Positions 9,448 to 17,413 of a DNA stretch of 50,617 nt are shown here, piece by piece (within the stretch, counting starts at the first letter, position 1; each line of letters starts with the position of its first letter). Below the pieces are notes generated by a model. It saw only the letters and a list, made by a program, of their open reading frames with translations, searched no databases and was not told the DNA's origin. The DNA lies in the NCBI GenBank assembly GCA_030653935.1, contig JAURYL010000055.1, forward strand, positions 1 through 50,617. The letters are read 5' to 3'. The stretch is from Pseudomonadota bacterium (GTDB lineage: Bacteria > Pseudomonadota > Gammaproteobacteria > Burkholderiales > Thiobacillaceae). The position numbers and the translations under genes are program-made.

Positions 9448-10473
9448 ATGGTCCTCTCACGTTTCTCCCGCGTCTTACCCGCAGCCCTCCTTCTTGCCTG
9501 GCTTCCCGCCGTGTCGCTCGCCGCCGCACCCAGTGTCCAGGACGTCAATCAGGCCTTCCGTCAGGGCAACAATGCCGCCGCGCTGGAAAAGGTGAACGCC
9601 TTCCTGGTGACCAGCCCGAAAGATGCGCAGGGGCGTTTCCTCAAGGGTTTGATCCTCACCGAACTGAATCGCCACGGCGATGCGATCAAGGTCTTTACCG
9701 ACCTGACCGAGGATTTCCCGGAATTGCCCGAGCCTTATAACAATCTGGCGGTGCTCTACGCCGCCCAGGCCCAGTACGAGCGCGCCAAGAACAGCTTGGA
9801 AATGGCCATCCGCACCCACCCCAGCTATGCCACCGCGCATGAAAATCTGGGCGACATCTATGCCAAGATGGCCTCGCAGTCCTACGACAAGGCGCTGCAA
9901 TTGGACAAGTCCAATACTTCGGCGCTGACCAAGCTGGCGATGATCCGCGACTTGTTCAGCCCCACGCGGATGCAGGATGTCGGCACCACGAAGACGGCCA
10001 CCAAGGCCGCTCCGGTCAAGACCGCGCAAGCCGCGCAGATCGCCAACCCGCCGCAGGAACCGGCGCGTCCCTCGCCCGCCACTGTCCAGGCCAAGGCCGA
10101 GGAGCCCGCCAAGGCGGCGGTCGAACCGGCTACCAGTCTCGATCCCGTGGCGGAAATCGAGCGCACCGTGCAATCCTGGGCCGAAGCCTGGAGCCAGCGC
10201 GACGCGGCGGCTTACCTCGCCTTCTACGGCAAGGACTTCAATGTACCCGGCGGCCGTGATCGCGGCGAATGGGAAACCGAGCGGAGCGAGCGCGTCACTC
10301 GTCCGGCGTTCATCAAGGTGGAGCTGGATCGAGTCAAGGTGCGTTTGCAAGGCGATAGCGCCAACGTCAGTTTCACGCAGAACTATGCTTCTAATACCTA
10401 CAGGGATCGCGGCCGGAAAGTCCTGACCCTGGCCAAGCAGGGTGATGCCTGGAAAATCGTAGAGGAGCGTTGA
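9448..10473 (+). CDS. Periplasmic TPR protein with Cds6-type C-terminal domain
   Basis: A 341-aa exported protein. An N-terminal signal sequence (LPAALLLAWLPAVSLAAA) is followed by tetratricopeptide repeats (about 30-165), then an Ala/Pro/Lys-rich linker (about 175-225), then an NTF2-like domain (about 232-341: VQSWAEAWSQRDAAAYLAFY to the end). The same terminal domain type closes the next gene, an L,D-transpeptidase, and its stop TGA overlaps that gene's ATG by one base. A shared role in peptidoglycan cross-linking or its regulation is inferred from this pairing. The start at 9448 was chosen because it begins the signal peptide. Confidence 0.85.
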   Translation: MVLSRFSRVLPAALLLAWLPAVSLAAAPSVQDVNQAFRQGNNAAALEKVNAFLVTSPKDAQGRFLKGLILTELNRHGDAIKVFTDLTEDFPELPEPYNNLAVLYAAQAQYERAKNSLEMAIRTHPSYATAHENLGDIYAKMASQSYDKALQLDKSNTSALTKLAMIRDLFSPTRMQDVGTTKTATKAAPVKTAQAAQIANPPQEPARPSPATVQAKAEEPAKAAVEPATSLDPVAEIERTVQSWAEAWSQRDAAAYLAFYGKDFNVPGGRDRGEWETERSERVTRPAFIKVELDRVKVRLQGDSANVSFTQNYASNTYRDRGRKVLTLAKQGDAWKIVEER

Positions 10474-11744
10474 TGCGTATGGGTATCGGCACCTGGATCG
10501 CACGTATTGGCCTGGCGCTGCTGGCCGCGTTGCCTGGTTTGGCGGCGGCCGGTGTCGGCGGCGAGGTGCCCATGCTGCTGGCCAGCGCCGATACCTCGCG
10601 CTTCCTGCTTTCGCCCGACACGCTGATCGCCAAGACGATTCAGGACATCCGCGGCAACCGTCTGGATGACGCACTGAAAGAAGTCAACCGGGTCATTTCC
10701 ATCCGTCCCGATTTCAAGCTTGCCCATCTGATCAAGGGTGACCTGTTGATGGCGCGTGCCCGGCCGCTCTCCGGCATCGGGCCCGTGGCCTCCGGTTCGG
10801 CGACTTCCGCGCAATCCCTGTCCGATCTGCGCGACGAGGCGCGGGTACGGCTGATGCGCTATATCGATCAGCCCGATCCGGCTTATCTGCCGCGCCAGAT
10901 TCTGCAACTCGCGCCCGACCAGAAGTACGCCCTGCTCGCCGATGCCTCGCGCGCCCGTCTCTATCTGTTCGAGAACGTCGATGGTGAACCGCGCCTGAAG
11001 GCCGATTTCTACATGACCATCGGCAAGAACGGCACCGACAAGCGCGTGGAAGGCGACAAGCGCACGCCGATGGGGGTCTACCAGATCACCAAGCAGTTGC
11101 CGAGCAAGGGCCTGGCCGATCTCTACGGGGCCGGCGCCTTTCCGCTTGATTATCCGAACGAATGGGATCGGCTCCAGGGGCGTGGCGGCCATGGCATCTG
11201 GCTGCATGGCGTGCCTTCCGATACCTACAGTCGGCCGCCCCGTTCCAGCGATGGTTGTGTGGTGGTGACCAATCCCGACCTCCAGGAAATCAGCCGTTGG
11301 GTGCGGCCGGGCAGCACGCCGGTGGTCCTGGCCGATCGCACCGACTGGATCGAGCGCGAGGTATGGGAACAAGCCAGGAATGACTTGCTGATGCGCCTCC
11401 AGACCTGGCGGGCCGCATGGCAGACGCGCGAGGCGGACCGATTCCTGAGTCATTACGAGCAGGAGTTTTTACGCGGCGCCGGGCGCGGCTGGGCGGATAG
11501 CAAGCGACGCAACATCGTCGATAAGGCCTGGATTACGCTGGAGCTGGAAGATGTCAGCCTGTTCCTCTACCCGGGAATCGAGGATGGCAAGACCATGGCT
11601 TACGCCGAATTCACCCAGCGTTACGGCAGTGATCGTTTCTCCAGCGTCAGCCGCAAGCGGCTCTATTGGCGCATGGATGACGGCCAGTGGCGCATCGCCA
11701 TGGAAAGAACCTCGGAATTACCCACTCATCTCGTACAACGCTGA
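10473..11744 (+). CDS. L,D-transpeptidase (YkuD catalytic domain)
   Basis: Exported cell-wall enzyme of 423 aa that forms L,D cross-links or attaches proteins to peptidoglycan. A signal peptide (GLALLAALPGLAAAG) is followed by a helical segment with TPR character (about 45-100) and a YkuD domain (about 150-295) with the catalytic histidine H245 (GIWLHGVPSD) and cysteine C262 (SSDGCVVV). The C-terminal NTF2-like domain (about 312-415) is related to that of the preceding gene. ATG at 10473 with AGGAG about 7 bases upstream is preferred over an in-frame TTG at 10470. It is coupled to the TPR gene by the TGATG overlap. Whether it is a YafK- or Cds6-like enzyme cannot be settled here. Confidence 0.92.
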   Translation: MRMGIGTWIARIGLALLAALPGLAAAGVGGEVPMLLASADTSRFLLSPDTLIAKTIQDIRGNRLDDALKEVNRVISIRPDFKLAHLIKGDLLMARARPLSGIGPVASGSATSAQSLSDLRDEARVRLMRYIDQPDPAYLPRQILQLAPDQKYALLADASRARLYLFENVDGEPRLKADFYMTIGKNGTDKRVEGDKRTPMGVYQITKQLPSKGLADLYGAGAFPLDYPNEWDRLQGRGGHGIWLHGVPSDTYSRPPRSSDGCVVVTNPDLQEISRWVRPGSTPVVLADRTDWIEREVWEQARNDLLMRLQTWRAAWQTREADRFLSHYEQEFLRGAGRGWADSKRRNIVDKAWITLELEDVSLFLYPGIEDGKTMAYAEFTQRYGSDRFSSVSRKRLYWRMDDGQWRIAMERTSELPTHLVQR

Positions 11745-11747
11745 CCC

Positions 11748-12356
11748 ATGTCCATACAAACCCTGACTCGCCTGCTCCTGGCTTTTTGCCTCCTCAGCTT
11801 TACCGCCGCGAGCATCGCGGCAACCCCTTCCGTCAAGAAACCCAACCGAGCCAAACCCATGATCAAACTGCAAACCAACTTCGGACCCATCACCCTGGAA
11901 CTGGACGCCAAGGCCGCGCCAGAGACCGTCGCGAACTTCATCCAGTATGTGCGTGACGGCCATTACAACGGCACCATCTTTCACCGCGTGATCGACGGCT
12001 TCATGGTCCAGGGCGGTGGTTTTACTCCCGACATGGAACAGAAAGCCACCCGCGCGCCGATCAAGAACGAAGCCGACAACGGCCTCAAGAACGTCGCCTA
12101 CAGCATCGCCATGGCGCGCACGCCGAATCCTGATTCCGCCAGCAGTCAGTTCTTCATCAATATTTCCAACAATGATTTTCTCAACTTCCGCGAGCCGTCC
12201 GCTCAAGGCTATGGCTATTGCGTGTTTGGCCGCGTCAGCGCGGGCCAGGACACCGTCGACCGCATTCGCAAGGTTCGCACCGGCATGCGCGCCGGTCACC
12301 AGGATGTGCCGGTCGAGAACGTCATGATCGAATCGGCTGAGGTTGTGGAAGGCTGA
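11748..12356 (+). CDS. Cyclophilin-type peptidyl-prolyl isomerase
   Basis: Cis-trans prolyl isomerase of 202 aa with the cyclophilin active-site segments FHRVIDGFMVQGG and SSQFFINISNNDFLN. A leader of about 37 residues (hydrophobic LLLAFCLLSFTAASIAA) looks like a signal peptide and points to the periplasm. The core begins at an internal ATG (11859, MIKLQTNFGPITLEL), exactly where cytoplasmic PpiB proteins start. Related genomes often carry a periplasmic and a cytoplasmic cyclophilin side by side before lpxH. Here there is one gene, perhaps a fusion of the two or a relic of one. It lies 3 bases after the L,D-transpeptidase gene. Confidence 0.93.
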   Translation: MSIQTLTRLLLAFCLLSFTAASIAATPSVKKPNRAKPMIKLQTNFGPITLELDAKAAPETVANFIQYVRDGHYNGTIFHRVIDGFMVQGGGFTPDMEQKATRAPIKNEADNGLKNVAYSIAMARTPNPDSASSQFFINISNNDFLNFREPSAQGYGYCVFGRVSAGQDTVDRIRKVRTGMRAGHQDVPVENVMIESAEVVEG

Positions 12357-12370
12357 GTCGGTTTCCGCGC

Positions 12371-13105
12371 GTGACCGCCACGCTGTTCATCGCCGATCTT
12401 CATCTCACCCCGGAACGCCCCGGTGCCGCCGCGTCGTTCCGGAGTTTCCTGGAGCAGCGCGCGGTCCATGCCGACGCGCTTTATCTCCTGGGTGATTTGT
12501 TCGAAGCCTGGGTGGGCGATGACGATCTCGCGTCGCCCTTCAACGCCGTCATCGCGGTCGCGCTGAAACAGGTTTCAGACGCCGGCGTCCCCGTTTATTT
12601 CCTTCCCGGCAACCGGGATTTCCTGGTCGGCCCGGGGCTGGCGCGCGCCGCCGGTTTCTCCCTGCTGCAAGATCCGACCTGTGTCGATCTGTACGGCACG
12701 CCGACGCTGCTTGCGCACGGCGACACCTGGTGCACCGATGATGCGCCGTACCAGGCATTTCGCGCCCAGGTGCGGGAGCCGGCCTGGCGCGCCACCTTTC
12801 TCGACAGGTCTCTGGCGGAACGTCACGCTATCGCGGCGGCGCTGCGCGAACGCAGCGAACAGGCCAAGGCCGACAAGCGCCCGGACATCATGGATGTGAA
12901 TCCCGTGGCGGTGGCCGAGGCGTTTCGTCACCATGGCGTCAGCCGCATCATCCATGGTCATACCCACCGCCCCGCCCGCCACGAGCATCTGATCGATGAT
13001 CGCTCCCGCGAGCGTTGGGTACTGCCGGACTGGTATGACACCAGCGCCGGCTACCTCGCTTGCGACGCCACGGGTTGTCGCGCCGAGGTCTGGTCTATCC
13101 TGTGA
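12371..13105 (+). CDS. lpxH: UDP-2,3-diacylglucosamine diphosphatase
   Basis: Metallophosphoesterase of lipid A synthesis that cleaves UDP-2,3-diacylglucosamine to lipid X and UMP at the inner face of the membrane. The 244-aa sequence shows the calcineurin-type motifs in order: FIADLHL, LLGDLFEAWVGDD, PGNRDFL, AHGDTWCTDD and IIHGHTHRPARH. The start is GTG (12371), 14 bases after the cyclophilin stop, so the gene ends a tight same-strand run from the TPR protein. Placement after cyclophilin genes is common in betaproteobacteria. Confidence 0.96.
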   Translation: MTATLFIADLHLTPERPGAAASFRSFLEQRAVHADALYLLGDLFEAWVGDDDLASPFNAVIAVALKQVSDAGVPVYFLPGNRDFLVGPGLARAAGFSLLQDPTCVDLYGTPTLLAHGDTWCTDDAPYQAFRAQVREPAWRATFLDRSLAERHAIAAALRERSEQAKADKRPDIMDVNPVAVAEAFRHHGVSRIIHGHTHRPARHEHLIDDRSRERWVLPDWYDTSAGYLACDATGCRAEVWSIL

Positions 13106-13258
13106 GGGGATGCCTTCGGCGCACACCGTTGCTCTTGAGCGGCATCAACCAAATGGGGAACCCCGGTAACCGATGCCGGTCAATTTATTGCACTATGCCG
13201 GATATCTCCGGTCGCGGTCGATATCGCGGCAGGTCACACACTTCTGAAGGACGGCCTA

Positions 13259-14218
13259 ATGAAAGCACTTCCGCAACTCCTGAGTAGCCTGCTCGTCGCT
13301 TCCGTCGCCTTAATGAACAGCGGCGCGGTCTTGAGCGGTACGCAAGCTAAAAAGGGCCAGGTCAAATCGTCGCTCAAGTCCACGGTGAAGAGAGCACCAC
13401 TGGCGGACGGCAGCGCGAAGCGTGTACTCAACGTGGCGGTGCAAGTGGCAACGGCGGCCGTCACTGGGGTGGGTGTGAACGAATCCACCCAAGCGGCGAC
13501 TACCGCGCCCCTTGCCCCGCCCGCCACTGTGGTGGCGGCACGCGTGGACGCTGGTATCGTTGCCGCACCGCTGGCCCTGGCCCCGTCGCTCTCGCTGGCA
13601 TCCAGTGTGCCCGTTGTCGCGGCCAAGGAGACCCCGCCGACCAGCCCGGTAGCGCCTGTTGTGGTCAAAGAGACGCCGCCCGCCAGCCCGGTAGCGCCCT
13701 CCGTGGCCAAGGCCGCGCCCGTGCCCGTCGCCGCCCCGACGCCGGCGGTCAGTGAAGCCTGGAAGCAGATCGCCAAGGGGCCGGCGCTGGTAACCGTGAC
13801 AGCCACCACGGTTGTCACTGCCGCCGCGCCCAGCAGCAATCCCTACCTTGCCTATCGCACGGCCACTTACAACCAAGCCGCGCCAACGGTGCCGCCGGTT
13901 GCGGCAGTCGCGCCGGCTACCCCGGCCACGTCGGTCGCGCCGGTCGTGCAATCTGGAGAACAGATAATCAACACACTAAGGGCGTTCTTGCCCGAACCGC
14001 ACCTGCCCTCTCCGGACATAGACATCCTTCCGAGCGTCACCAAGGTCTATCCGACGGGCGAGCGGCCGATGTACGTTCTGACTTTCAAGTGCCCCACTGA
14101 ACTGGTCGGCATCACGCCGCCACCGACCAAGGCTCTGCGCTGGCTGATCTCCAGCGGCATGGATGCCGTCAACAGCACCAATCTGCTTTCCTTCAGCATG
14201 CAGCAGGTCTGCCAGTAA
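13259..14218 (+). CDS. Exported Ala/Pro/Val-rich protein of unknown function
   Basis: A 319-aa protein not recognised as any family. It has a signal-like N-terminus (LPQLLSSLLVASVALMNSG), a long Ala/Pro/Val/Thr-rich low-complexity middle (about 60-240) with near-repeats such as VKETPPASPVAPS and AKETPPTSPVAP, and a more ordered C-terminus (about 240-319) with two cysteines (FKCPTELV and the final QQVCQ) that could form a disulfide. The layout suggests an envelope-anchored or exported protein with a flexible stalk. GAAGGA lies upstream of the ATG, and a strong hairpin follows the stop. The 13106-13258 leader contains GGGGAACCCCGGTAACCG, which may be structured but matches no riboswitch I can defend. 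Confidence 0.75.
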   Translation: MKALPQLLSSLLVASVALMNSGAVLSGTQAKKGQVKSSLKSTVKRAPLADGSAKRVLNVAVQVATAAVTGVGVNESTQAATTAPLAPPATVVAARVDAGIVAAPLALAPSLSLASSVPVVAAKETPPTSPVAPVVVKETPPASPVAPSVAKAAPVPVAAPTPAVSEAWKQIAKGPALVTVTATTVVTAAAPSSNPYLAYRTATYNQAAPTVPPVAAVAPATPATSVAPVVQSGEQIINTLRAFLPEPHLPSPDIDILPSVTKVYPTGERPMYVLTFKCPTELVGITPPPTKALRWLISSGMDAVNSTNLLSFSMQQVCQ

Positions 14219-14230
14219 GTTCACGCTAGT

Positions 14231-14270
14231 ACGGCGCGTGCTCGGGTAAAACGCCCCGAGCACGCGCCGT
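14231..14270 (+). terminator. Perfect 16-bp hairpin after the exported-protein gene
   Basis: ACGGCGCGTGCTCGGG (14231-14246) pairs perfectly with 14255-14270 across an 8-base loop. It begins 12 bases after the stop codon of the exported protein. There is no T-run, so it would stabilise mRNA ends or act with other factors rather than as a classic intrinsic terminator. Confidence 0.6.
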
Positions 14271-14318
14271 GTGGTCAGGTCTTGCCGGCAGTGCTCGGTG
14301 GATGATTTAGGCGCAAGT

Positions 14319-14374
14319 AAAAACGCCGCCCTGGCGACCGAGGAGTCAAATCCGCTGGTCCGCCAGAGGCGGCG
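14319..14374 (-). terminator. Intrinsic terminator for the sigma-E operon
   Basis: On the minus strand the arms CGCCGCC-A-CTGGCG (14374-14361) and CGCCAGGGCGGCG (14336-14324) form a long GC-rich stem with one bulge, followed directly by a T-run (A-run 14319-14323 on the plus strand). It lies about 100 bases past the mucD stop, in the right orientation to end the rpoE-rseABC-mucD transcript. Confidence 0.75.
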
Positions 14375-14475
14375 TGTGTGGGGATGCGCTTTGGCGCGGT
14401 TCATCGCGCCTCGGCGTACCCCGGGACTGCGTGCCGCGCGGCCGATGGCGAGCGGCGAGTTGCCCGGATCGGCGT

Positions 14476-15846
14476 TTACGGCTCCAGACGCAGCGAGACG
14501 TAGTGCGCGTTTTCCTGGCGTTTGACCAACAAGGCGGCGCTCTTGCGTTGCGGGTCGTTGAGGAGATTGGCCAGTTCCTCGTCGCTGTTCACTTCATGAT
14601 TGTTGACCGCGAGGATGATGTCGCCTTCCTCAATGCCGGCGCGGCTGGCGGGGCCGGTCGCGCTTTCCACCAGAACGCCGCTGTCGATCTTCAGAATCTT
14701 CTTTTGCGCGGCGGTGAGCGGGCTGACGCTCAGGCCGGCGCGATTGCTTTTCGCGCGTTTTTCGGGGGCCTTGGCGGCGGTCTGATCGTCCTTGATTTCC
14801 CCAACGATCACCTCGGTCTCATGCATCGCCTTCTTGCGCCAGATGCTCAGGGTGGCGCGGCTGCCCGGCTTGGTGGCGCCGACCATGCGCGGCAGGTCGA
14901 CGGAACCCGTGACCGGCCTGCCGTTGAATTTGAGAATGATGTCGGAAACCTTCACGCCGGCCTTGTCGGCGGGGCTGCCTGACTCGACGTCGGCCACCAG
15001 CGCGCCGCCCGAATGCTTCAGGCCGAAGGCGTCGGCCAGATCGGGCGTGACCTGCTGGATCACCACGCCGAGGCGGCCGCGACTGACGCTGCCGTTGGTC
15101 TTCAATTGTTCGGCGACATCGGTGGCGACGTCGATCGGGATCGCGAACGACAGGCCCATGTAGCCGCCGGAGCGGGAGATGATCTGCGAGTTCATACCGA
15201 CCACTTCCCCTTTCATGTTGAATAGCGGGCCGCCGGAGTTGCCGGGGTTCACCGCGACGTCAGTCTGAATGAAGGGCACGTAGTTTTCCTGAGGCAGGGA
15301 GCGGCCGATGGCGGAGACGATGCCGGCGGTCACCGAATTCTCGAAACCGAAGGGGGCGCCGATGGCGAGTACCCACTCACCCACCCGCAGCTTGTCCGGG
15401 TTGCCCAGTGTCACCTTGGGCAGGTTTTCGGCGTTGATCTTGATCAGGGCGACATCGGTGCGGCTGTCGGAACCCACCACCTTGGCGCGGAATTCGCGCT
15501 TGTCGGCCAGTTTCACCGTGACTTCATCGACCTTGTCGACGACATGGGCGTTGGTCAGGATGTAGCCATCGGCGGAAATGATGAAGCCCGAGCCCTGGCC
15601 ACGGCTGGGGGGCAGGAAGGCCTCGCCCTCGGGGGGCATGAATTTGCGGAAGAAATCCAGCATCTCGTCCGGCGCCGGCAGCCGTTTGCCGCCGCGTTTC
15701 AGGCGACGCGCTTCCTGCGTAGTGGTGATGTTGACGACGGTGGGAGATTGTGTTTCCACCATGTCCACGAAATCCGGTAGTTGCGCGGAGACGCCGCCGG
15801 ACAGGAAGCTTAATGACAGGCCGATCAAGGCAAACCAACTCTTCAT
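14476..15846 (-). CDS. mucD: Do-family periplasmic serine protease (MucD/DegP-like)
   Basis: Periplasmic quality-control protease of the HtrA family, 456 aa. A signal peptide (LIGLSLSFLSGGVSA) precedes the trypsin-like domain with the catalytic triad H101 (TNAHVVD), D131 (TDVALIKI) and S204 (GNSGGP); two PDZ domains follow (about 265-350 and 375-456). The start at 15846 opens the signal peptide. It is the last gene of the sigma-E cluster, as in Pseudomonas algU-mucABCD, where MucD degrades misfolded proteins and damps the stress signal. Confidence 0.95.
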   Translation of the reverse strand: MKSWFALIGLSLSFLSGGVSAQLPDFVDMVETQSPTVVNITTTQEARRLKRGGKRLPAPDEMLDFFRKFMPPEGEAFLPPSRGQGSGFIISADGYILTNAHVVDKVDEVTVKLADKREFRAKVVGSDSRTDVALIKINAENLPKVTLGNPDKLRVGEWVLAIGAPFGFENSVTAGIVSAIGRSLPQENYVPFIQTDVAVNPGNSGGPLFNMKGEVVGMNSQIISRSGGYMGLSFAIPIDVATDVAEQLKTNGSVSRGRLGVVIQQVTPDLADAFGLKHSGGALVADVESGSPADKAGVKVSDIILKFNGRPVTGSVDLPRMVGATKPGSRATLSIWRKKAMHETEVIVGEIKDDQTAAKAPEKRAKSNRAGLSVSPLTAAQKKILKIDSGVLVESATGPASRAGIEEGDIILAVNNHEVNSDEELANLLNDPQRKSAALLVKRQENAHYVSLRLEP

Positions 15847-15920
15847 GTCACACCTCGCAAATAACGCCGGCATGCCGCCGGCTGGATGATCGATACCGGC
15901 GCGAGCGCCGGCGTTTTGGC

Positions 15921-16349
15921 TTAGTGACTGGCGCAGCCGCTTCCACCGCGTCGCAGTACCACCGGCATGGTGGCCGGGGCGCTGCGGCGCTTCAGATTCA
16001 ACGCGGCCAGTACCAGGCCGCAAAGACCGCCTGTCACGGCGCCGAGTTCCCCGGCGAGTTGCTGGCCGAGCAAGGCGCCGCCGATCAGCAGCAATAGCGG
16101 CACCAAGTAGGCGGATATCGCGGCGCCGAGCAGGGCGCCTTCGGGCAGGCCGATGACCACGGACTCACCCACCGCCGCGCCGAGGCTGTTTTCAACCCGG
16201 TATTCCGGTTCGTCGGCATGCAGCACCCGGGCAAAGATCGAACTGCCGCAGCCCTTGCCGGCACAGGCGCCACAGGACGACGGGGCGGCGCCGACCACCC
16301 AGGCGCTGTCGCCATCGAGACGGGTGATCCGGGCGGGGGTTTCGATCAT
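15921..16349 (-). CDS. rseC: RseC/MucC-family regulator of sigma-E activity
   Basis: A 142-aa inner-membrane protein of the RseC family. A cysteine cluster near the N-terminus (C26, C29, C34 in SSCGACAGKGCG) could bind metal or a redox centre. Two membrane helices follow (LLGAAISAYLVPLLLLIGGAL and VTGGLCGLVLAALNL). In E. coli RseC modulates sigma-E positively and is linked to the Rsx/SoxR-reducing system. Its ATG abuts one arm of a 20-bp inverted repeat (16348-16469), and its probable ribosome-binding GAGG lies within that arm. Confidence 0.92.
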   Translation of the reverse strand: MIETPARITRLDGDSAWVVGAAPSSCGACAGKGCGSSIFARVLHADEPEYRVENSLGAAVGESVVIGLPEGALLGAAISAYLVPLLLLIGGALLGQQLAGELGAVTGGLCGLVLAALNLKRRSAPATMPVVLRRGGSGCASH

Positions 16350-16469
16350 CCTGGAAACCTCAGTTGAACGCGGGCGTCACCCAGCCGGTGAACGTCATCG
16401 GAGGCACTGAACGTGGCGTGCATGCGAGCTCTCAAGCGTTGAGGAGCGGTCAACTGAGGTTTCCAGGAT
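16348..16469. repeat. 122-bp element with perfect 20-bp inverted ends between rseB and rseC
   Basis: ATCCTGGAAACCTCAGTTGA at 16348-16367 is repeated as its exact reverse complement at 16450-16469. The element fills the whole gap between the rseB stop (16472-16474) and the rseC start (16349). It could be a MITE-like insertion or a regulatory hairpin. On the rseB-rseC mRNA the arm next to rseC contains the GAGG likely to be its ribosome-binding site, so pairing would hide it. No second copy is present in the window. Confidence 0.85.
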
Positions 16470-16471
16470 CA

Positions 16472-17413
16472 TCACCTCGGCTCCAGGCCCAGGGCGATGG
16501 TTTCCACCGCCGCCCAGGGCGCGTCACCCAACACGGTGGCCTGGAATTCACCCACCTGGCGCCGCATCAGATTGACCATGCCGTGCGTGCTTTGACCGCG
16601 GACGCTGTCCACCGGTTTGCCGCTGGGGGTCAGAAACAGGGAAATATGCGTGAGGCCGTCACTGAATACCCAGTGTTCCACCTCGCCCGTGGTGTTGGGC
16701 AGGCGGCGTTTGACCGCGGCGATGCGGACATAGCCGGGGGGCAGGGCGGTCGCCACAATCTGTTCGGTATCGAGGCGTCGCGCCGGTTCCGGCACCTCGG
16801 GCAGGCGCGCGGTCCGGGCCAGTGGCTTCATCGGGTTGCCCGATGAAGCCAGTTTCACTTCGGCGAAGGTGTATTGCATCAACGGCGCGTGCTCACCATC
16901 GATGATCACAGCCTTCAGCGGCAGTCCACTTTCCTTTTCCGCGCAAAGCACATAGCCCCAGCGGAAGGCGTCTCGCGGCAGAATTTCGACATTGCGGCAA
17001 TCCAGGCCCGCGACGCGCGCCGTGTCTCCCAGTCGTACCTCGTACAAGCCCACCAGGGCCTGCGTGTCGGCGGGCAGCAATTCCGGGAAATAGCGGCGGC
17101 TGAGGCGTTTTTCGATCTTGATCTGGTTGCCGTCCGCGATCACCGTCACCGCCCCGGTCTGGCTGCAACGCACTTCGCGGGGCGTGCCGTCCAGCGCCAT
17201 GAGACGACTTTCATTGCCCTGTCCGGCGGGACGGTTGCTGATTGACAGGGTCTGCATGCTGTCACCCTGGCGCGCCACGAAGACACCTTCGTAAGCCGTC
17301 CGGCGCGCGGCGTCCGCCATCTTCTGCAACCACGCGCCAGCCTCGGCCTGCGATAGCGGTGGCGCCGCTTGCGCGGTGGTCGCGGCCAACAGCAATAACC
17401 AGCCCGCCCTCAC
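16472..17413 (-). CDS. rseB: Periplasmic sigma-E regulator RseB/MucB
   Basis: A 313-aa periplasmic protein that binds the periplasmic part of RseA and shields it from DegS, and senses mislocalised lipopolysaccharide or lipoprotein. The GTG start at 17413 overlaps the rseA stop by 4 bases (GTGA) and begins a signal peptide (AGWLLLLAATTAQAA). The LolA-like N-terminal half (YEGVFVARQGDSMQTLSI) and a smaller C-terminal domain (about 215-313) match MucB/RseB. Translational coupling to rseA would keep the two near-stoichiometric. Confidence 0.94.
   Translation of the reverse strand: MRAGWLLLLAATTAQAAPPLSQAEAGAWLQKMADAARRTAYEGVFVARQGDSMQTLSISNRPAGQGNESRLMALDGTPREVRCSQTGAVTVIADGNQIKIEKRLSRRYFPELLPADTQALVGLYEVRLGDTARVAGLDCRNVEILPRDAFRWGYVLCAEKESGLPLKAVIIDGEHAPLMQYTFAEVKLASSGNPMKPLARTARLPEVPEPARRLDTEQIVATALPPGYVRIAAVKRRLPNTTGEVEHWVFSDGLTHISLFLTPSGKPVDSVRGQSTHGMVNLMRRQVGEFQATVLGDAPWAAVETIALGLEPR

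Noticed and set aside
13106-13258. Possible riboswitch (GGGGAACCCCGGTAACCG) before the exported-protein gene
   Set aside because: It only loosely resembles second-messenger riboswitch pieces. I could not assemble the conserved core of any class, so it is noted only as a leader.
14231-14270. Classic intrinsic terminator
   Set aside because: The stem is perfect but there is no T-run on either strand, so it is listed only as a hairpin with reduced confidence.
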